Shown piece by piece: positions 1 through 7,303 of a stretch of 14,053 nucleotides of DNA; positions within the stretch are counted from its first letter, which is position 1; every line of letters starts with the position of its first letter. A program made the translations under genes and the position numbers. The notes under the pieces are model-generated. The model was given only the letters and a program-made list of their open reading frames with translations. It searched no databases and had not been told where the DNA came from. Origin of the DNA: Deltaproteobacteria bacterium (GTDB lineage Bacteria; Desulfobacterota; Binatia; Binatales; Binataceae); the NCBI GenBank assembly GCA_003161515.1, contig PMOH01000150.1, positions 1-14,053 of the forward strand. Reading direction: 5' to 3'.

Positions 1-421
1 GGCCGTTACCGTCGGGTTCCGTGCGCGCGTAGATGTCGAAAAATGCGCGGTCCGCTTTCGTGCCCTGCTTGCGCGCGAGGCTTTTGAAATAATCGACGCT
101 CGGACGCACGACGATCACCGCTTCGCGCACCACGATGAACCCCTGCATCTGGCGCTGGACTTGCTGATACTGCGATTCGCTGAGGTCGGGCAGGATTGCT
201 TGTATCTGCGGACTCGCCTGCATGCCGGCTTCGAACACCGGCTCGATAGGACTCTTGCCGCGCGATCTGTGCAAGTCAGTCAGCGCCGACGCGTAAGCTC
301 CGACCGATGGCGGTATCTCGACGCCGGCCGCGCTTGCCGGAATCGCGCAACACGAAACAACCATTGCGGCGGCGAGCAAAGCGAAGAAGAGGGAGAGCGC
401 TGGATTGGCCGAGGTCTCCAA
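1..421 (-). CDS. Exported protein of unknown function, 3' part cut off by window edge
   Basis: An open frame reads from a TTG at 421-419 to the left edge, giving 140 residues without a stop. An in-frame stop lies three codons upstream (430-428), so TTG is the earliest start; the only early ATG (364) would remove most of the hydrophobic segment. Residues 9-22 are hydrophobic (ALSLFFALLAAAMV) and are followed by VVSCC, which fits a lipobox with Cys24 as the lipidated residue, although the n-region has no positive charge; a signal peptidase I cut near ASAAG (29-33) is the alternative. The mature part is mixed and hydrophilic (about 80-140: a Gln-rich helix, then a basic stretch with SVDYFKSLARKQG). 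I do not recognise a family. It lies 47 nt downstream of the HPt gene on the same strand and may be cotranscribed with it. No clear Shine-Dalgarno is present, so the exact start is uncertain. Confidence 0.7.
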   Translation of the reverse strand, partial: METSANPALSLFFALLAAAMVVSCCAIPASAAGVEIPPSVGAYASALTDLHRSRGKSPIEPVFEAGMQASPQIQAILPDLSESQYQQVQRQMQGFIVVREAVIVVRPSVDYFKSLARKQGTKADRAFFDIYARTEPDGNG

Positions 422-468
422 GCAACTTCAATCGCTAGCATCGCGATCGCCGCGCGCGCAACCGCGCG

Positions 469-783
469 TTAATCCTTGGACGGCTGGTACACAACGTCGA
501 CCCGATCGAGGTAGCTGAGTATTTGCCGCGCGAGCGTCATCACCGCATCATCGTCGCGGACCGCGACCGCTTGCTCCAGCCCGCGAGCCATCTCGGTCAT
601 CGATTCGAATCCGTAGCTGCCGCCTTCGCCCTTGATCCGATGCGCGATGCGCCCGATCTCCGCGTAGTCGTGCCGCGTCAACGCCTCGAAAATCGTGCCG
701 ATATCGGCGCGCTTGTGCGTTAGAAAACCCGGGATCAGGTCGCTCAGATCTTCGTCCACTTCAACTATTACTCGGTCCGGCAT
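469..783 (-). CDS. Stand-alone HPt (histidine phosphotransfer) protein
   Basis: This is a 104-residue protein, the usual length for a single HPt domain. The phospho-accepting motif is IAHRIKGEGGSYGF, with His48 followed by the typical Lys51 and Gly residues, in a predicted four-helix bundle (helices at about 11-19, 27-37, 40-55 and 60-100). It should relay phosphate between a hybrid-kinase receiver and a downstream response regulator in the cytoplasm. The ATG at 783 was chosen over longer in-frame starts because a strong Shine-Dalgarno (AAGGAGG, 788-794) sits 4 nt before it. The gene overlaps the 3' end of the hybrid kinase by 16 nt, so the two are almost certainly cotranscribed and translationally coupled, and the kinase is the obvious partner. 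HPt function is well supported; the downstream regulator is unknown. Confidence 0.9.
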   Translation of the reverse strand: MPDRVIVEVDEDLSDLIPGFLTHKRADIGTIFEALTRHDYAEIGRIAHRIKGEGGSYGFESMTEMARGLEQAVAVRDDDAVMTLARQILSYLDRVDVVYQPSKD

Positions 784-3700
784 ATTTCCTCCTTGAGATT
801 GGCAACACCTGGTCGATCGTCGTCGAGCGCAGCCACTTCCAACGCGTTGCGAATCGCGGTGAGTAGCGTTGATTTTCTGACCGGCTTGGTTACATGCGCG
901 TCGCATCCCGCCTCGAGCGTGCGATGCATCGCTTCTCCCGTCGCCGACGCCGTAAGGGCGACGATAGGCGTGCGGCGGCGGCCGTTCGCTGCCTCCCAGA
1001 CGCGAATCGTCGAGGTCGCTTCGAAGCCGTCCACGATTGGCATCTGGATATCCATCAGGACCAGGTCGAATTTCCCGGCGATGAATTTATCGATCGCCTG
1101 CTGCCCATCTTCGGCTTCCACCAGGTGATACGGAGTTTTTTTCATATACGCGCGGATGAGCGCGCGGTTGTCGCTCGAATCGTCCGCCATCAGAATCTGC
1201 AACGGCTGCTCGAGGATCGCCGGCGGAACTGATTCCGGAGCAACCGCCGGGACGAGCCTGTGGCCTCGCGTATCGAATTGCGCTCCGGCGCGCGATCGCG
1301 CGACCGCGGCGAACAACTCGTCGCGTCGCACCGGTTCGACGATATAATGGCGAATTCCGATCGCGTTCAGGCGCGCAACTTGGTTGCTCAAATCGTGAGT
1401 GCTGAGCATCATAACGATCGGCAACCGCCCGGTCCCGCCGCTCATCACGAATTCGGCGACTTCAAAACCAGTCTGCCGGGGCATCGTACCGTCGATTACC
1501 ACCAACTCGAAGCGCGATTTCTGCGCGCTGTCACGCGTGAGTTCTACGATCGCGTTGGCGGCCGACGACGCCTGAGTCACTCGCGCGCCTTGCGCGGTCA
1601 GCAGTTCGGCGACAATCGAGCGGCTATCGTCGTTGTCGGCGACCAACAATATTCTCACGTCGGCGAAAGTCGGGTGCGGCGACTCCGACGACTGCGGCGT
1701 GGGCGCGATTTCAAGTTGCGCGGTGAACGAGAACGCGCTGCCGGTTCCAGGCTCGCTCGCCACCTCGACCGTGCCGTGCATCAATGCGACCAGGCGCGCG
1801 ACGATTGCCAGTCCAAGCCCGCTGCCGCCGTAGTTGCGCGAGGTCGATGAGTCGGCCTGGCTGAACGGGTGGAACAACAGGTCGCGCTTGTCGACCGCAA
1901 TTCCGATTCCGGTGTCAGTCACCGTGAACTTGAGCCGGCCCGCGGTGGCCGAGTCCGCCTCGACCTGTAGCAGCACCTGTCCGGTCTGCGTGAATTTGAT
2001 CGCGTTGCCAACAAGGTTGATCAGGATTTGACCGAGTCTCAAAGGATCGCCCAACACCGACTCCGGGACCTCCGGCGCAAATCGCACCATAAGTTCGAGG
2101 TTCTTCTCGTGCGCGCGAATCGCCAGCGTCTCGAGCACCTTCTCGGCCGCGTCCTTGAGATTGAATTCGACCGCCTCGAGGCTTATCCGCCCGCTCTCGA
2201 CCTTCGCCAGGTCGAGGATGTTGTTGATCAGTGCGAGGAGTGTATTGCCGTTGCTGATGACGCTGCTCAAATATCTGCGCTGCTCGTCGTTCAGCGCGGT
2301 TTCCATCAGCTGATCCGACATCCCGAGAATCGAATTCATCGGCGTACGAATCTCGTGCGACATGCTCGCCAGGAACTCCGACTTGGCGCGCGACGCCGCC
2401 AGCGCCGCCTCACGCGCGGCGACCAGTTCGCGCTGCGTCATCTTGAGGTCGGAAATTTCGCGCGTAATGGTCAGGCAGCAGAGTTGTCCATGCAGCTCGA
2501 GATTCACCGCCGAAAGCAGCACCGGCCGCTCCGAGCCATCCTTCATGCGGAACGCCACCTCGAGGTTTCTGACTTCGTTGTCGCGCATGAGTCGCTCGGC
2601 GAAGGGGATCATTTCATCCGGATGGATCCACAGGTTGAACTCCGAGAAATGATGGCCGATAGCCTCTTCGCGGGAGAAGCCGGTGGCCTTGATGAATTCC
2701 TGGTTGACGTCGATATAGGTTCCGGTGATGCCGGTGAGCGTCATACTGTCCAGGTTGGCGTCGAACAGTTTGCGGAATGTTTCCTCGCTCTCGCCCAGCG
2801 CCTTCACGCTCTGCTCGAGCTTGCGCGAAGCTTCCTTTTCCGCGCTCAGGTCGCGAATCATCGTGACCACGCACTGCTCGCCCTCAATTTCAACTTGAAC
2901 CGCCGACAGGATCGCCGGCATCACGCTGCCATCGGGCTTCAGAAAGTCGGCCTCCATGTTGCGCACCACGCCCTCGGCCTCTATCCGCTTTTGGAACTCC
3001 TGTTGCCGCTGCGGACTGGCCCACATCTGGCGCTTGCCCTCACGCTCGTCGTCAAGGTCTCGCTGCCCGTATCCAATTCGCTCGAATTGCTGGTTGAAAT
3101 CGATGTAGGCGTTGTCGGATATTCGCGTCACAACGATAATGTCCAGGGTCGCGTCGAATATCTTGCGCATCGCCGCGGAGCTCGCGCGCAGTCTGGTCTC
3201 GACTCGTTTTATCGCGGTGATGTCCCTGACCATCGAAATTACGCACGGCTCGCCATTCACTTCCACCACCGAGGCTGAGATCAGGTCGGTCTCGAGGCTC
3301 CCGTCTTTCCGCCGCTGTGCGATCTCCATGTTCTTGACTCGGCCGGTCTGTTGAATGGTTTCGACAAACCGGGTCAATTCGTCCGCATTCGGCCACATCT
3401 GAAGCGCGATCACGCTCGAGCGGAGGACGTCGTCGCGGCTGTATCCGGCGACCGAGTACGAGTCGTTGGCCGCGATAAAACGCCCGTCGGTAAGACTGTT
3501 AATCGCGATGTTGTCAGGCGACGCGTCGAACACCTTGCGCAGCATCGCCTCGCTTGCTTGCAACTGAACATGGTCGAGCTCGCGCGCCGCCGCAGCTTCC
3601 GCGCGCAAATTCATTTCGACCATCAGCAATCGCTGGTTCTCGGCCAGCGCTGTGACTTGCTCGGCCAACTTCCGGCGATAGCGGGCGCCATGGATTGCAG

Positions 3701-4346
3701 CTATCTGCGCTAACACGATTGCGCTAATCACCCTGGTCCAGTCGATCGTCCAGTGCGAATTCGGCTCGCGGGCGTACATCGAGTAGCCCAACATCGCAAT
3801 CGCTCCGCTCGCCCCAAGCGCCGCCTGAAAGCGTGGGTCCCATGGAAGCAATGCGCCAGCGGCAAAGAGGAACAACACAATCGACGCGACCAGCACCTCG
3901 GAGTTGCCGTCGATCGCCGCGATCCGCGCCGTGATCGCGATTATCGCCACACAGATAAACAGCGCGAACGCGCGCCAGTTTCGTATCGGACGCGGCGACA
4001 TCGCGGTCAAGAGCGCAATCAGCCCCAGGCCGATGCTCACGACGTGAAGCAGACCGGTCCCCGGAAACATCAGCGGATGCTCCACCCGATCCAACAGCGT
4101 GTATCCGACTTGAAAGGCGATGATCACCAGCGTCGCCGCGCGCGTCGTCGGCGACAGCAAGGTAAAATCGTCGCCGTCTTCCATCACGTGCGTCTTCGCT
4201 TCGTCGGAACCGCGCACCGGCTGCGGTTCGATTACGTCAGCTATGTGAGCAGGTGTCCTAGCCAGAGCCGGATTCGCACCGTTGGGCGAATGACCACTGT
4301 CAGGACTGCCATCGCCTGCGGCGGACGGATCTATCTGAAGGTGCAC
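768..4346 (-). CDS. Membrane-bound hybrid sensor histidine kinase, three PAS and two receiver domains
   Basis: The protein has 1192 residues from a GTG start. Layout: a polar Pro-rich N-terminus (1-65); about six membrane segments (69-86, 98-115, 125-145, 149-167, 172-190, 202-221); a helical linker (222-265); three PAS domains (263-385, 390-505, 520-637); HisKA with phospho-acceptor His664 in SMSHEIRTPM; HATPase with N box NLVGNAIKF (777-785), DTGIGIA (811-817) and GGSGLGLAI (840-848). Receiver 1 (897-1015) keeps Asp952 but has Ala903 for one pocket Asp and Glu1004 for the conserved Lys. Receiver 2 (1048-1170) is complete: Asp1055/1056, Asp1099, Thr1132, Lys1154. It lacks its own HPt domain, which is encoded by the overlapping downstream gene, so a His-Asp-His relay through Asp1099 is expected. 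No Shine-Dalgarno precedes the GTG; Met55 (4184, MEDGDDF) is an alternative start. The stimulus is unknown; a family resemblance to BarA/ArcB-type kinases is only architectural. Confidence 0.93.
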   Translation of the reverse strand: MHLQIDPSAAGDGSPDSGHSPNGANPALARTPAHIADVIEPQPVRGSDEAKTHVMEDGDDFTLLSPTTRAATLVIIAFQVGYTLLDRVEHPLMFPGTGLLHVVSIGLGLIALLTAMSPRPIRNWRAFALFICVAIIAITARIAAIDGNSEVLVASIVLFLFAAGALLPWDPRFQAALGASGAIAMLGYSMYAREPNSHWTIDWTRVISAIVLAQIAAIHGARYRRKLAEQVTALAENQRLLMVEMNLRAEAAAARELDHVQLQASEAMLRKVFDASPDNIAINSLTDGRFIAANDSYSVAGYSRDDVLRSSVIALQMWPNADELTRFVETIQQTGRVKNMEIAQRRKDGSLETDLISASVVEVNGEPCVISMVRDITAIKRVETRLRASSAAMRKIFDATLDIIVVTRISDNAYIDFNQQFERIGYGQRDLDDEREGKRQMWASPQRQQEFQKRIEAEGVVRNMEADFLKPDGSVMPAILSAVQVEIEGEQCVVTMIRDLSAEKEASRKLEQSVKALGESEETFRKLFDANLDSMTLTGITGTYIDVNQEFIKATGFSREEAIGHHFSEFNLWIHPDEMIPFAERLMRDNEVRNLEVAFRMKDGSERPVLLSAVNLELHGQLCCLTITREISDLKMTQRELVAAREAALAASRAKSEFLASMSHEIRTPMNSILGMSDQLMETALNDEQRRYLSSVISNGNTLLALINNILDLAKVESGRISLEAVEFNLKDAAEKVLETLAIRAHEKNLELMVRFAPEVPESVLGDPLRLGQILINLVGNAIKFTQTGQVLLQVEADSATAGRLKFTVTDTGIGIAVDKRDLLFHPFSQADSSTSRNYGGSGLGLAIVARLVALMHGTVEVASEPGTGSAFSFTAQLEIAPTPQSSESPHPTFADVRILLVADNDDSRSIVAELLTAQGARVTQASSAANAIVELTRDSAQKSRFELVVIDGTMPRQTGFEVAEFVMSGGTGRLPIVMMLSTHDLSNQVARLNAIGIRHYIVEPVRRDELFAAVARSRAGAQFDTRGHRLVPAVAPESVPPAILEQPLQILMADDSSDNRALIRAYMKKTPYHLVEAEDGQQAIDKFIAGKFDLVLMDIQMPIVDGFEATSTIRVWEAANGRRRTPIVALTASATGEAMHRTLEAGCDAHVTKPVRKSTLLTAIRNALEVAALDDDRPGVANLKEEICRTE
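788..794 (-). promoter_or_regulatory. Shine-Dalgarno for the HPt gene
   Basis: AAGGAGG lies 4 nt before the ATG at 783, inside the last codons of the hybrid kinase. It fixes the HPt start at 783 rather than at the longer upstream openings of the same frame. Confidence 0.85.
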
Positions 4347-4474
4347 GCGTCATAGCAAGCAATTCCAATGCCCTCACTTGGTATCGCAACTAATTGCTAT
4401 CGCGGCTTCACGTTGCCTGCGGTCGTCGAATTTCCGTGGTGTCGCGCGGGATGTCCCAAAATGCCTCGGCGAGC
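4347..4474. other. Intergenic gap upstream of the hybrid kinase
   Basis: This 128-nt gap between the stop of the PLP enzyme and the kinase GTG is the longest in the minus-strand block and should hold the kinase promoter. I see no convincing -35/-10 pair. A short spaced inverted repeat is present (ATAGCAA at 4352-4358 and TTGCTAT at 4394-4400, with an inner GCAATT/AATTGC pair at 4359-4364 and 4392-4397). It could be a regulator site, but short AT-rich matches of this size also occur by chance. Confidence 0.3.
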
Positions 4475-5638
4475 CTAATCGCAGCCGGCTAGCGCAGTCT
4501 CAAAATCCTCGATCAGATCGTCGCTTGATTCGAGCCCTACCGACAGCCTGACGAGTCCGTCGCCAATTCCCGCCCGCGCGCGCTCGGTCGCCGACATTCC
4601 CGAATGCGAAGTGGTCGAGGGCCGCGTGATCAGCGTCTCGACTCCGCCCAGGCTCGGCGCGCTGATCGGGATCGTCACGCGCTCCATAAAGCAGCCAGCC
4701 GCGTCGAGGCCACCCTCGAGCTCGAAACTCAGCACGCCGCCGAAGCCGTCGAACAGCTCGCACGCGCGAAGATGATTCGAGTGGCTCTCGAGGCCAGGAT
4801 AGTTCACCCGCGCAATCGCGCGATGCTGCTCCAACCAGCGCGCAATCTTGAGCGCACTCTCATTCTGATGGCGCACGCGCACCGCGAGCGTCTTCATCCC
4901 GCGATGCAACAGAAAGCATGCGTGCGGATCGAGCGTGCCGCCAAGATGGTTCAGCGTATGCGTGATGCTCTCCACCAGGTCCGCGCGTCCGATCACCGCG
5001 CCTGCCACGATATCGGTATGACCGTTGAGATACTTGGTGCCGCTATGCAGCGACAAATCGAAGCCGATTTCCGCCGGCCGAAAATTAATCGGGCTCGCGA
5101 ACGTATTGTCGATGATCGAAACCAGCCCATTCTCCGCCGCAAAGTCCACCGCCGCCTGCAAGTCGCTCACTTGCAGCAACGGATTCGACATCGACTCGAC
5201 GTAAATCGCCTTGGTGTTGGGACGAATCGCCTCGCGCCAGGTAGCGGGCTCGTCACCATCGACGAAATCCACCGACAGCCCGTAGCGCGGGAACTCCTCG
5301 ACGAACAAGTCGTGCGTGCCGCCGTAAACGCAGTCCTGCGCCAGCAGATGTCCGCCGCCGGCCAGCACGGTCAGCAGCGTCGCCGATATCGCCGCCATCC
5401 CGCTGCCCGCGACCAGTGCTGACTCCGCGTTCTCGAGCGCCGCGAGCTTGCGATGCAGCACCGTATGATTCGGCGTGTTGTTCAGCCGGATGTAGCGCAG
5501 GTCGTGGTAGCTGGTCTGTCCCGCGTACTCGTAGGTCGAGGATTGAAAAATCGGCATCGCGACGGCGCCTTCGATCAACGGCTCCGGCTCGCCCGCGTGA
5601 ATCAGCTTGGTCTCGAGTCCCTTGATAAGTCGCGCCAT
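4475..5638 (-). CDS. PLP-dependent Cys/Met metabolism enzyme (cystathionine gamma-synthase / gamma- or beta-lyase family)
   Basis: The protein has 387 residues, normal for this family of fold-type I PLP enzymes that make or cleave cystathionine, methionine or O-acyl-homoserine. Visible features: Tyr49-x-Arg51 (phosphate- and substrate-binding pair of the neighbouring subunit), the glycine-rich SGMAAISAT (79-87), Tyr104 in VYGGTHDL (stacks on the cofactor), Asp177 in IIDNTFASP (pyridine nitrogen), SLHSGTKYLNGHTD with Schiff-base Lys202, SAPSLGGVETL (326-335) and C-terminal RLSVGLE (Arg364). The stretch after Tyr49-x-Arg51 reads LNNTPN where canonical enzymes have SGNPT, so it belongs to a side branch. 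The ATG at 5638 has GGAGG (5643-5647) 4 nt upstream; longer in-frame starts lack this. It starts 37 nt after the membrane-protein gene, so probably one operon. Family is certain; the exact reaction cannot be assigned from sequence. Confidence 0.92.
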   Translation of the reverse strand: MARLIKGLETKLIHAGEPEPLIEGAVAMPIFQSSTYEYAGQTSYHDLRYIRLNNTPNHTVLHRKLAALENAESALVAGSGMAAISATLLTVLAGGGHLLAQDCVYGGTHDLFVEEFPRYGLSVDFVDGDEPATWREAIRPNTKAIYVESMSNPLLQVSDLQAAVDFAAENGLVSIIDNTFASPINFRPAEIGFDLSLHSGTKYLNGHTDIVAGAVIGRADLVESITHTLNHLGGTLDPHACFLLHRGMKTLAVRVRHQNESALKIARWLEQHRAIARVNYPGLESHSNHLRACELFDGFGGVLSFELEGGLDAAGCFMERVTIPISAPSLGGVETLITRPSTTSHSGMSATERARAGIGDGLVRLSVGLESSDDLIEDFETALAGCD

Positions 5639-5642
5639 GCTG

Positions 5643-5647
5643 CCTCC
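5643..5647 (-). promoter_or_regulatory. Shine-Dalgarno of the PLP enzyme gene
   Basis: GGAGG followed by CAGC and ATG. It selects the start at 5638 over an in-frame extension up to 5755, which would overlap the end of the membrane-protein gene and adds only low-complexity basic residues. Confidence 0.8.
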
Positions 5648-5675
5648 GATGCCACGACATTTATCACCCGCCGCC

Positions 5676-7220
5676 TCACGGAAAATAGGTGTCTTTTGCC
5701 TTGCCGTCGGCGCCCGCGACGTTGCCCACGACCGGCGCCTCGCCCGGAATCGCATGACGTCCGAACAGCACCGCGCTCTGATCGCTATATAGTAGATGCC
5801 AGCGCGGGTCCGCTCTGACCAAGTCAGCGCCCTTGTCGTGAACGCCCATCAGCACGTAATCGTGCGGATACGCGTCGAGCAGTTGCGCCGCGCCGTTCAT
5901 CCCGTAGAAAAACCTCGCGTAGTCACCTTCCTGCTTGTCGGTGTAAACCAGCTCGCCGCGCGGGTCGATATAAACTTTGAACGCATCGCCCATGTGCCAC
6001 AGGATCCACGATCCCCATTCGAATTGCGGAAGCAGATTGCCGTGAAGCTGGTGCTGCTGCATGTACGCGAGCGCGCCGATCGGCATCGGCTTCCAGGTCT
6101 TTAGATTATTGGACAACGTTCCACCGACCAGGAAGAGCGCAAGCGCACAAATCGCCATCAGCGCCGCCGGCGGCTCGCCCTCGTCGTCCGGCTGTGCGTC
6201 GGCCTTGGTAGCTCGGCGGTTCAATGCGAGGCTCGCGTGACGCGCGAGCGGAATCGCGACTGCGATCACTCCGACTGCGACGTTGCGCGCCGCATAGAAC
6301 GCGGCGCCGATAAAAATCGTTGCGACTGCTAGCAGCGGCGCGTCCTCGAGGTCGGGAGCAAAAGCGACCGCCGCGGCAAACCCGCCAAACATCAGCATCG
6401 GCGCCAGGTACTGAATCAAGGTCTTCGGAGAGTCCCGCCAATTCGACAGGATCATCTTATACAGCGGCACCCAATCGGCGATTACCTGCCGAATCAGCGG
6501 GTCGCGCACCGAATGCGCCACTCCCGTCCACAAGCCGACGCCGAACGGATTGATAAGCGTCGCTGCGCCGCATCCAAGCGTGACCAATGCGACTCGCCAC
6601 GCCGACGACATGCGCCCCGCGTCGCCCAACCATCCCTGGACGAACATCACCGCGGCTGCGATACCCATCGCGCCGAGCCCCACGATGTAACCGCCATGAA
6701 AATTCGCCCACAAGGTGAACATCGGGATCAGCGGCCACAGAATCGCGCGCCCTCGATAGACTTCGATCGCCAGCGCCATCATCACGACCGCAATCATCAT
6801 GAAGGTGAAGAGCTGCGGCCGAAATTGCATTTGGGTCGAAATGGCGACGGCGCTAAAAATCAAAGTCAGCCGCTGCACGCGCGCCGCCGCGCCGCTTGCT
6901 GAAATCCCCATCGCCAGCGCGATTATCAGAATGCTCGAACAGATCAGCTTCAGCAGCTTCAGCCCGAACACTCCGAGATGCGCGTAGAAAAATGCCAGCG
7001 CCACCTGCGACAGCCATTCGTGATTGTGCCACGGCGCGCCCACCGCGCTGTAAGAGTAGGTATCGAACCGCGGGATATGACCGGTGCGCAGCGTCGTCTG
7101 GCCGGTCAGCATGTGAATCCACAAGTCCGGCTCGGCGAAGTTGTCAGCCGTCGCCAGCGCGATCGACAGGATTACCGTCCATCGCGACGCCGATAGCAGC
7201 GAGTAGCGTTCAGCCTTCAA
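5676..7220 (-). CDS. Polytopic membrane protein, GT-C glycosyltransferase-like
   Basis: The protein has 514 residues with roughly nine to eleven hydrophobic segments (clear ones near 13-27, 70-84, 86-105, 117-129, 136-153, 160-171, 175-196, 207-225, 270-288, 295-327 and 353-369) and a soluble C-terminal part of about 145 residues. Just after the first TM comes PDLWIHMLTG (31-40) and then IPRFDTYSYSAVGAPWHNHEWL (49-70, key residues Asp53, His67, Glu68, Trp69). This pattern, with acidic residues in the first extracytoplasmic loop, is that of GT-C-like membrane proteins thought to use lipid-linked sugar donors. A conserved WANFHGGY (171-178) lies between later TMs. Function is inferred only by family. 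The start is weak: TTG at 7220 with no Shine-Dalgarno, the only start ahead of TM1 before an in-frame stop at 7238-7236. It precedes the PLP enzyme gene by 37 nt; the pairing has no obvious metabolic logic. Confidence 0.85.
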   Translation of the reverse strand: MKAERYSLLSASRWTVILSIALATADNFAEPDLWIHMLTGQTTLRTGHIPRFDTYSYSAVGAPWHNHEWLSQVALAFFYAHLGVFGLKLLKLICSSILIIALAMGISASGAAARVQRLTLIFSAVAISTQMQFRPQLFTFMMIAVVMMALAIEVYRGRAILWPLIPMFTLWANFHGGYIVGLGAMGIAAAVMFVQGWLGDAGRMSSAWRVALVTLGCGAATLINPFGVGLWTGVAHSVRDPLIRQVIADWVPLYKMILSNWRDSPKTLIQYLAPMLMFGGFAAAVAFAPDLEDAPLLAVATIFIGAAFYAARNVAVGVIAVAIPLARHASLALNRRATKADAQPDDEGEPPAALMAICALALFLVGGTLSNNLKTWKPMPIGALAYMQQHQLHGNLLPQFEWGSWILWHMGDAFKVYIDPRGELVYTDKQEGDYARFFYGMNGAAQLLDAYPHDYVLMGVHDKGADLVRADPRWHLLYSDQSAVLFGRHAIPGEAPVVGNVAGADGKAKDTYFP

Positions 7221-7239
7221 CGACGTGCGAGTGAATCAT
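7210..7239 (-). other. Possible 9-codon upstream ORF overlapping the membrane-protein start
   Basis: ATG at 7239 is preceded 10 nt upstream by GGAGG (7250-7254) and encodes MIHSHVVEG before a TGA at 7212-7210. It overlaps the first 11 nt of the membrane-protein gene in another frame. It may be a leader that couples translation to the TTG start, or the true start of the membrane protein if a single-base sequence error is present. It is too short to judge by coding content. Confidence 0.3.
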
Positions 7240-7254
7240 CGACGACGCGCCTCC

Positions 7255-7282
7255 GCAATAGCTCCCGCTTTCGCCTGCTCAA
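7255..7282 (-). promoter_or_regulatory. Candidate promoter for the membrane protein / PLP enzyme operon
   Basis: On the minus strand TTGAGC (7277-7282) and TATTGC (7255-7260) are separated by 16 nt, in the 83-bp divergent gap shared with thiO. Both boxes are imperfect, so this is a weak call. Confidence 0.3.
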
Positions 7283-7297
7283 TCGCGCCGGTAATCT
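7269..7297 (+). promoter_or_regulatory. Candidate leaderless promoter of thiO
   Basis: TAATCT (7292-7297) ends 6 nt before the GTG at 7304 and is preceded after 17 nt by a weak -35 (TTTCGC, 7269-7274). With normal spacing, transcription would start at or next to the GTG. No Shine-Dalgarno is present, which agrees with a leaderless mRNA. The site overlaps the divergent promoter region of the minus-strand operon. Confidence 0.45.
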
Positions 7298-7303
7298 AGT
7301 CGC

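Noticed and set aside
161..472. Plus-strand open frame of 103 codons
   Set aside because: Basic, low-complexity translation; antisense to a minus-strand frame with a signal-peptide-like start and balanced composition that continues to the window edge.
784..906. N-terminal extension of the HPt protein
   Set aside because: Would overlap the kinase end by 139 nt with basic, unrelated sequence; the ATG at 783 has a strong Shine-Dalgarno.
2028..3278. Plus-strand 416-codon open frame
   Set aside because: Exactly antisense to the PAS and HisKA coding region of the kinase; Arg/His/Leu-rich translation typical of shadow frames in GC-rich DNA.
4604..5422. Plus-strand 272-codon open frame
   Set aside because: Antisense to the PLP enzyme, which has all family motifs; no recognisable domain or ribosome site.
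7221..7303. Glycine or thiamine riboswitch ahead of thiO
   Set aside because: The gap is only 83 bp, shared by divergent promoters, and the -10 lies 6 nt from the start codon, leaving no leader RNA.
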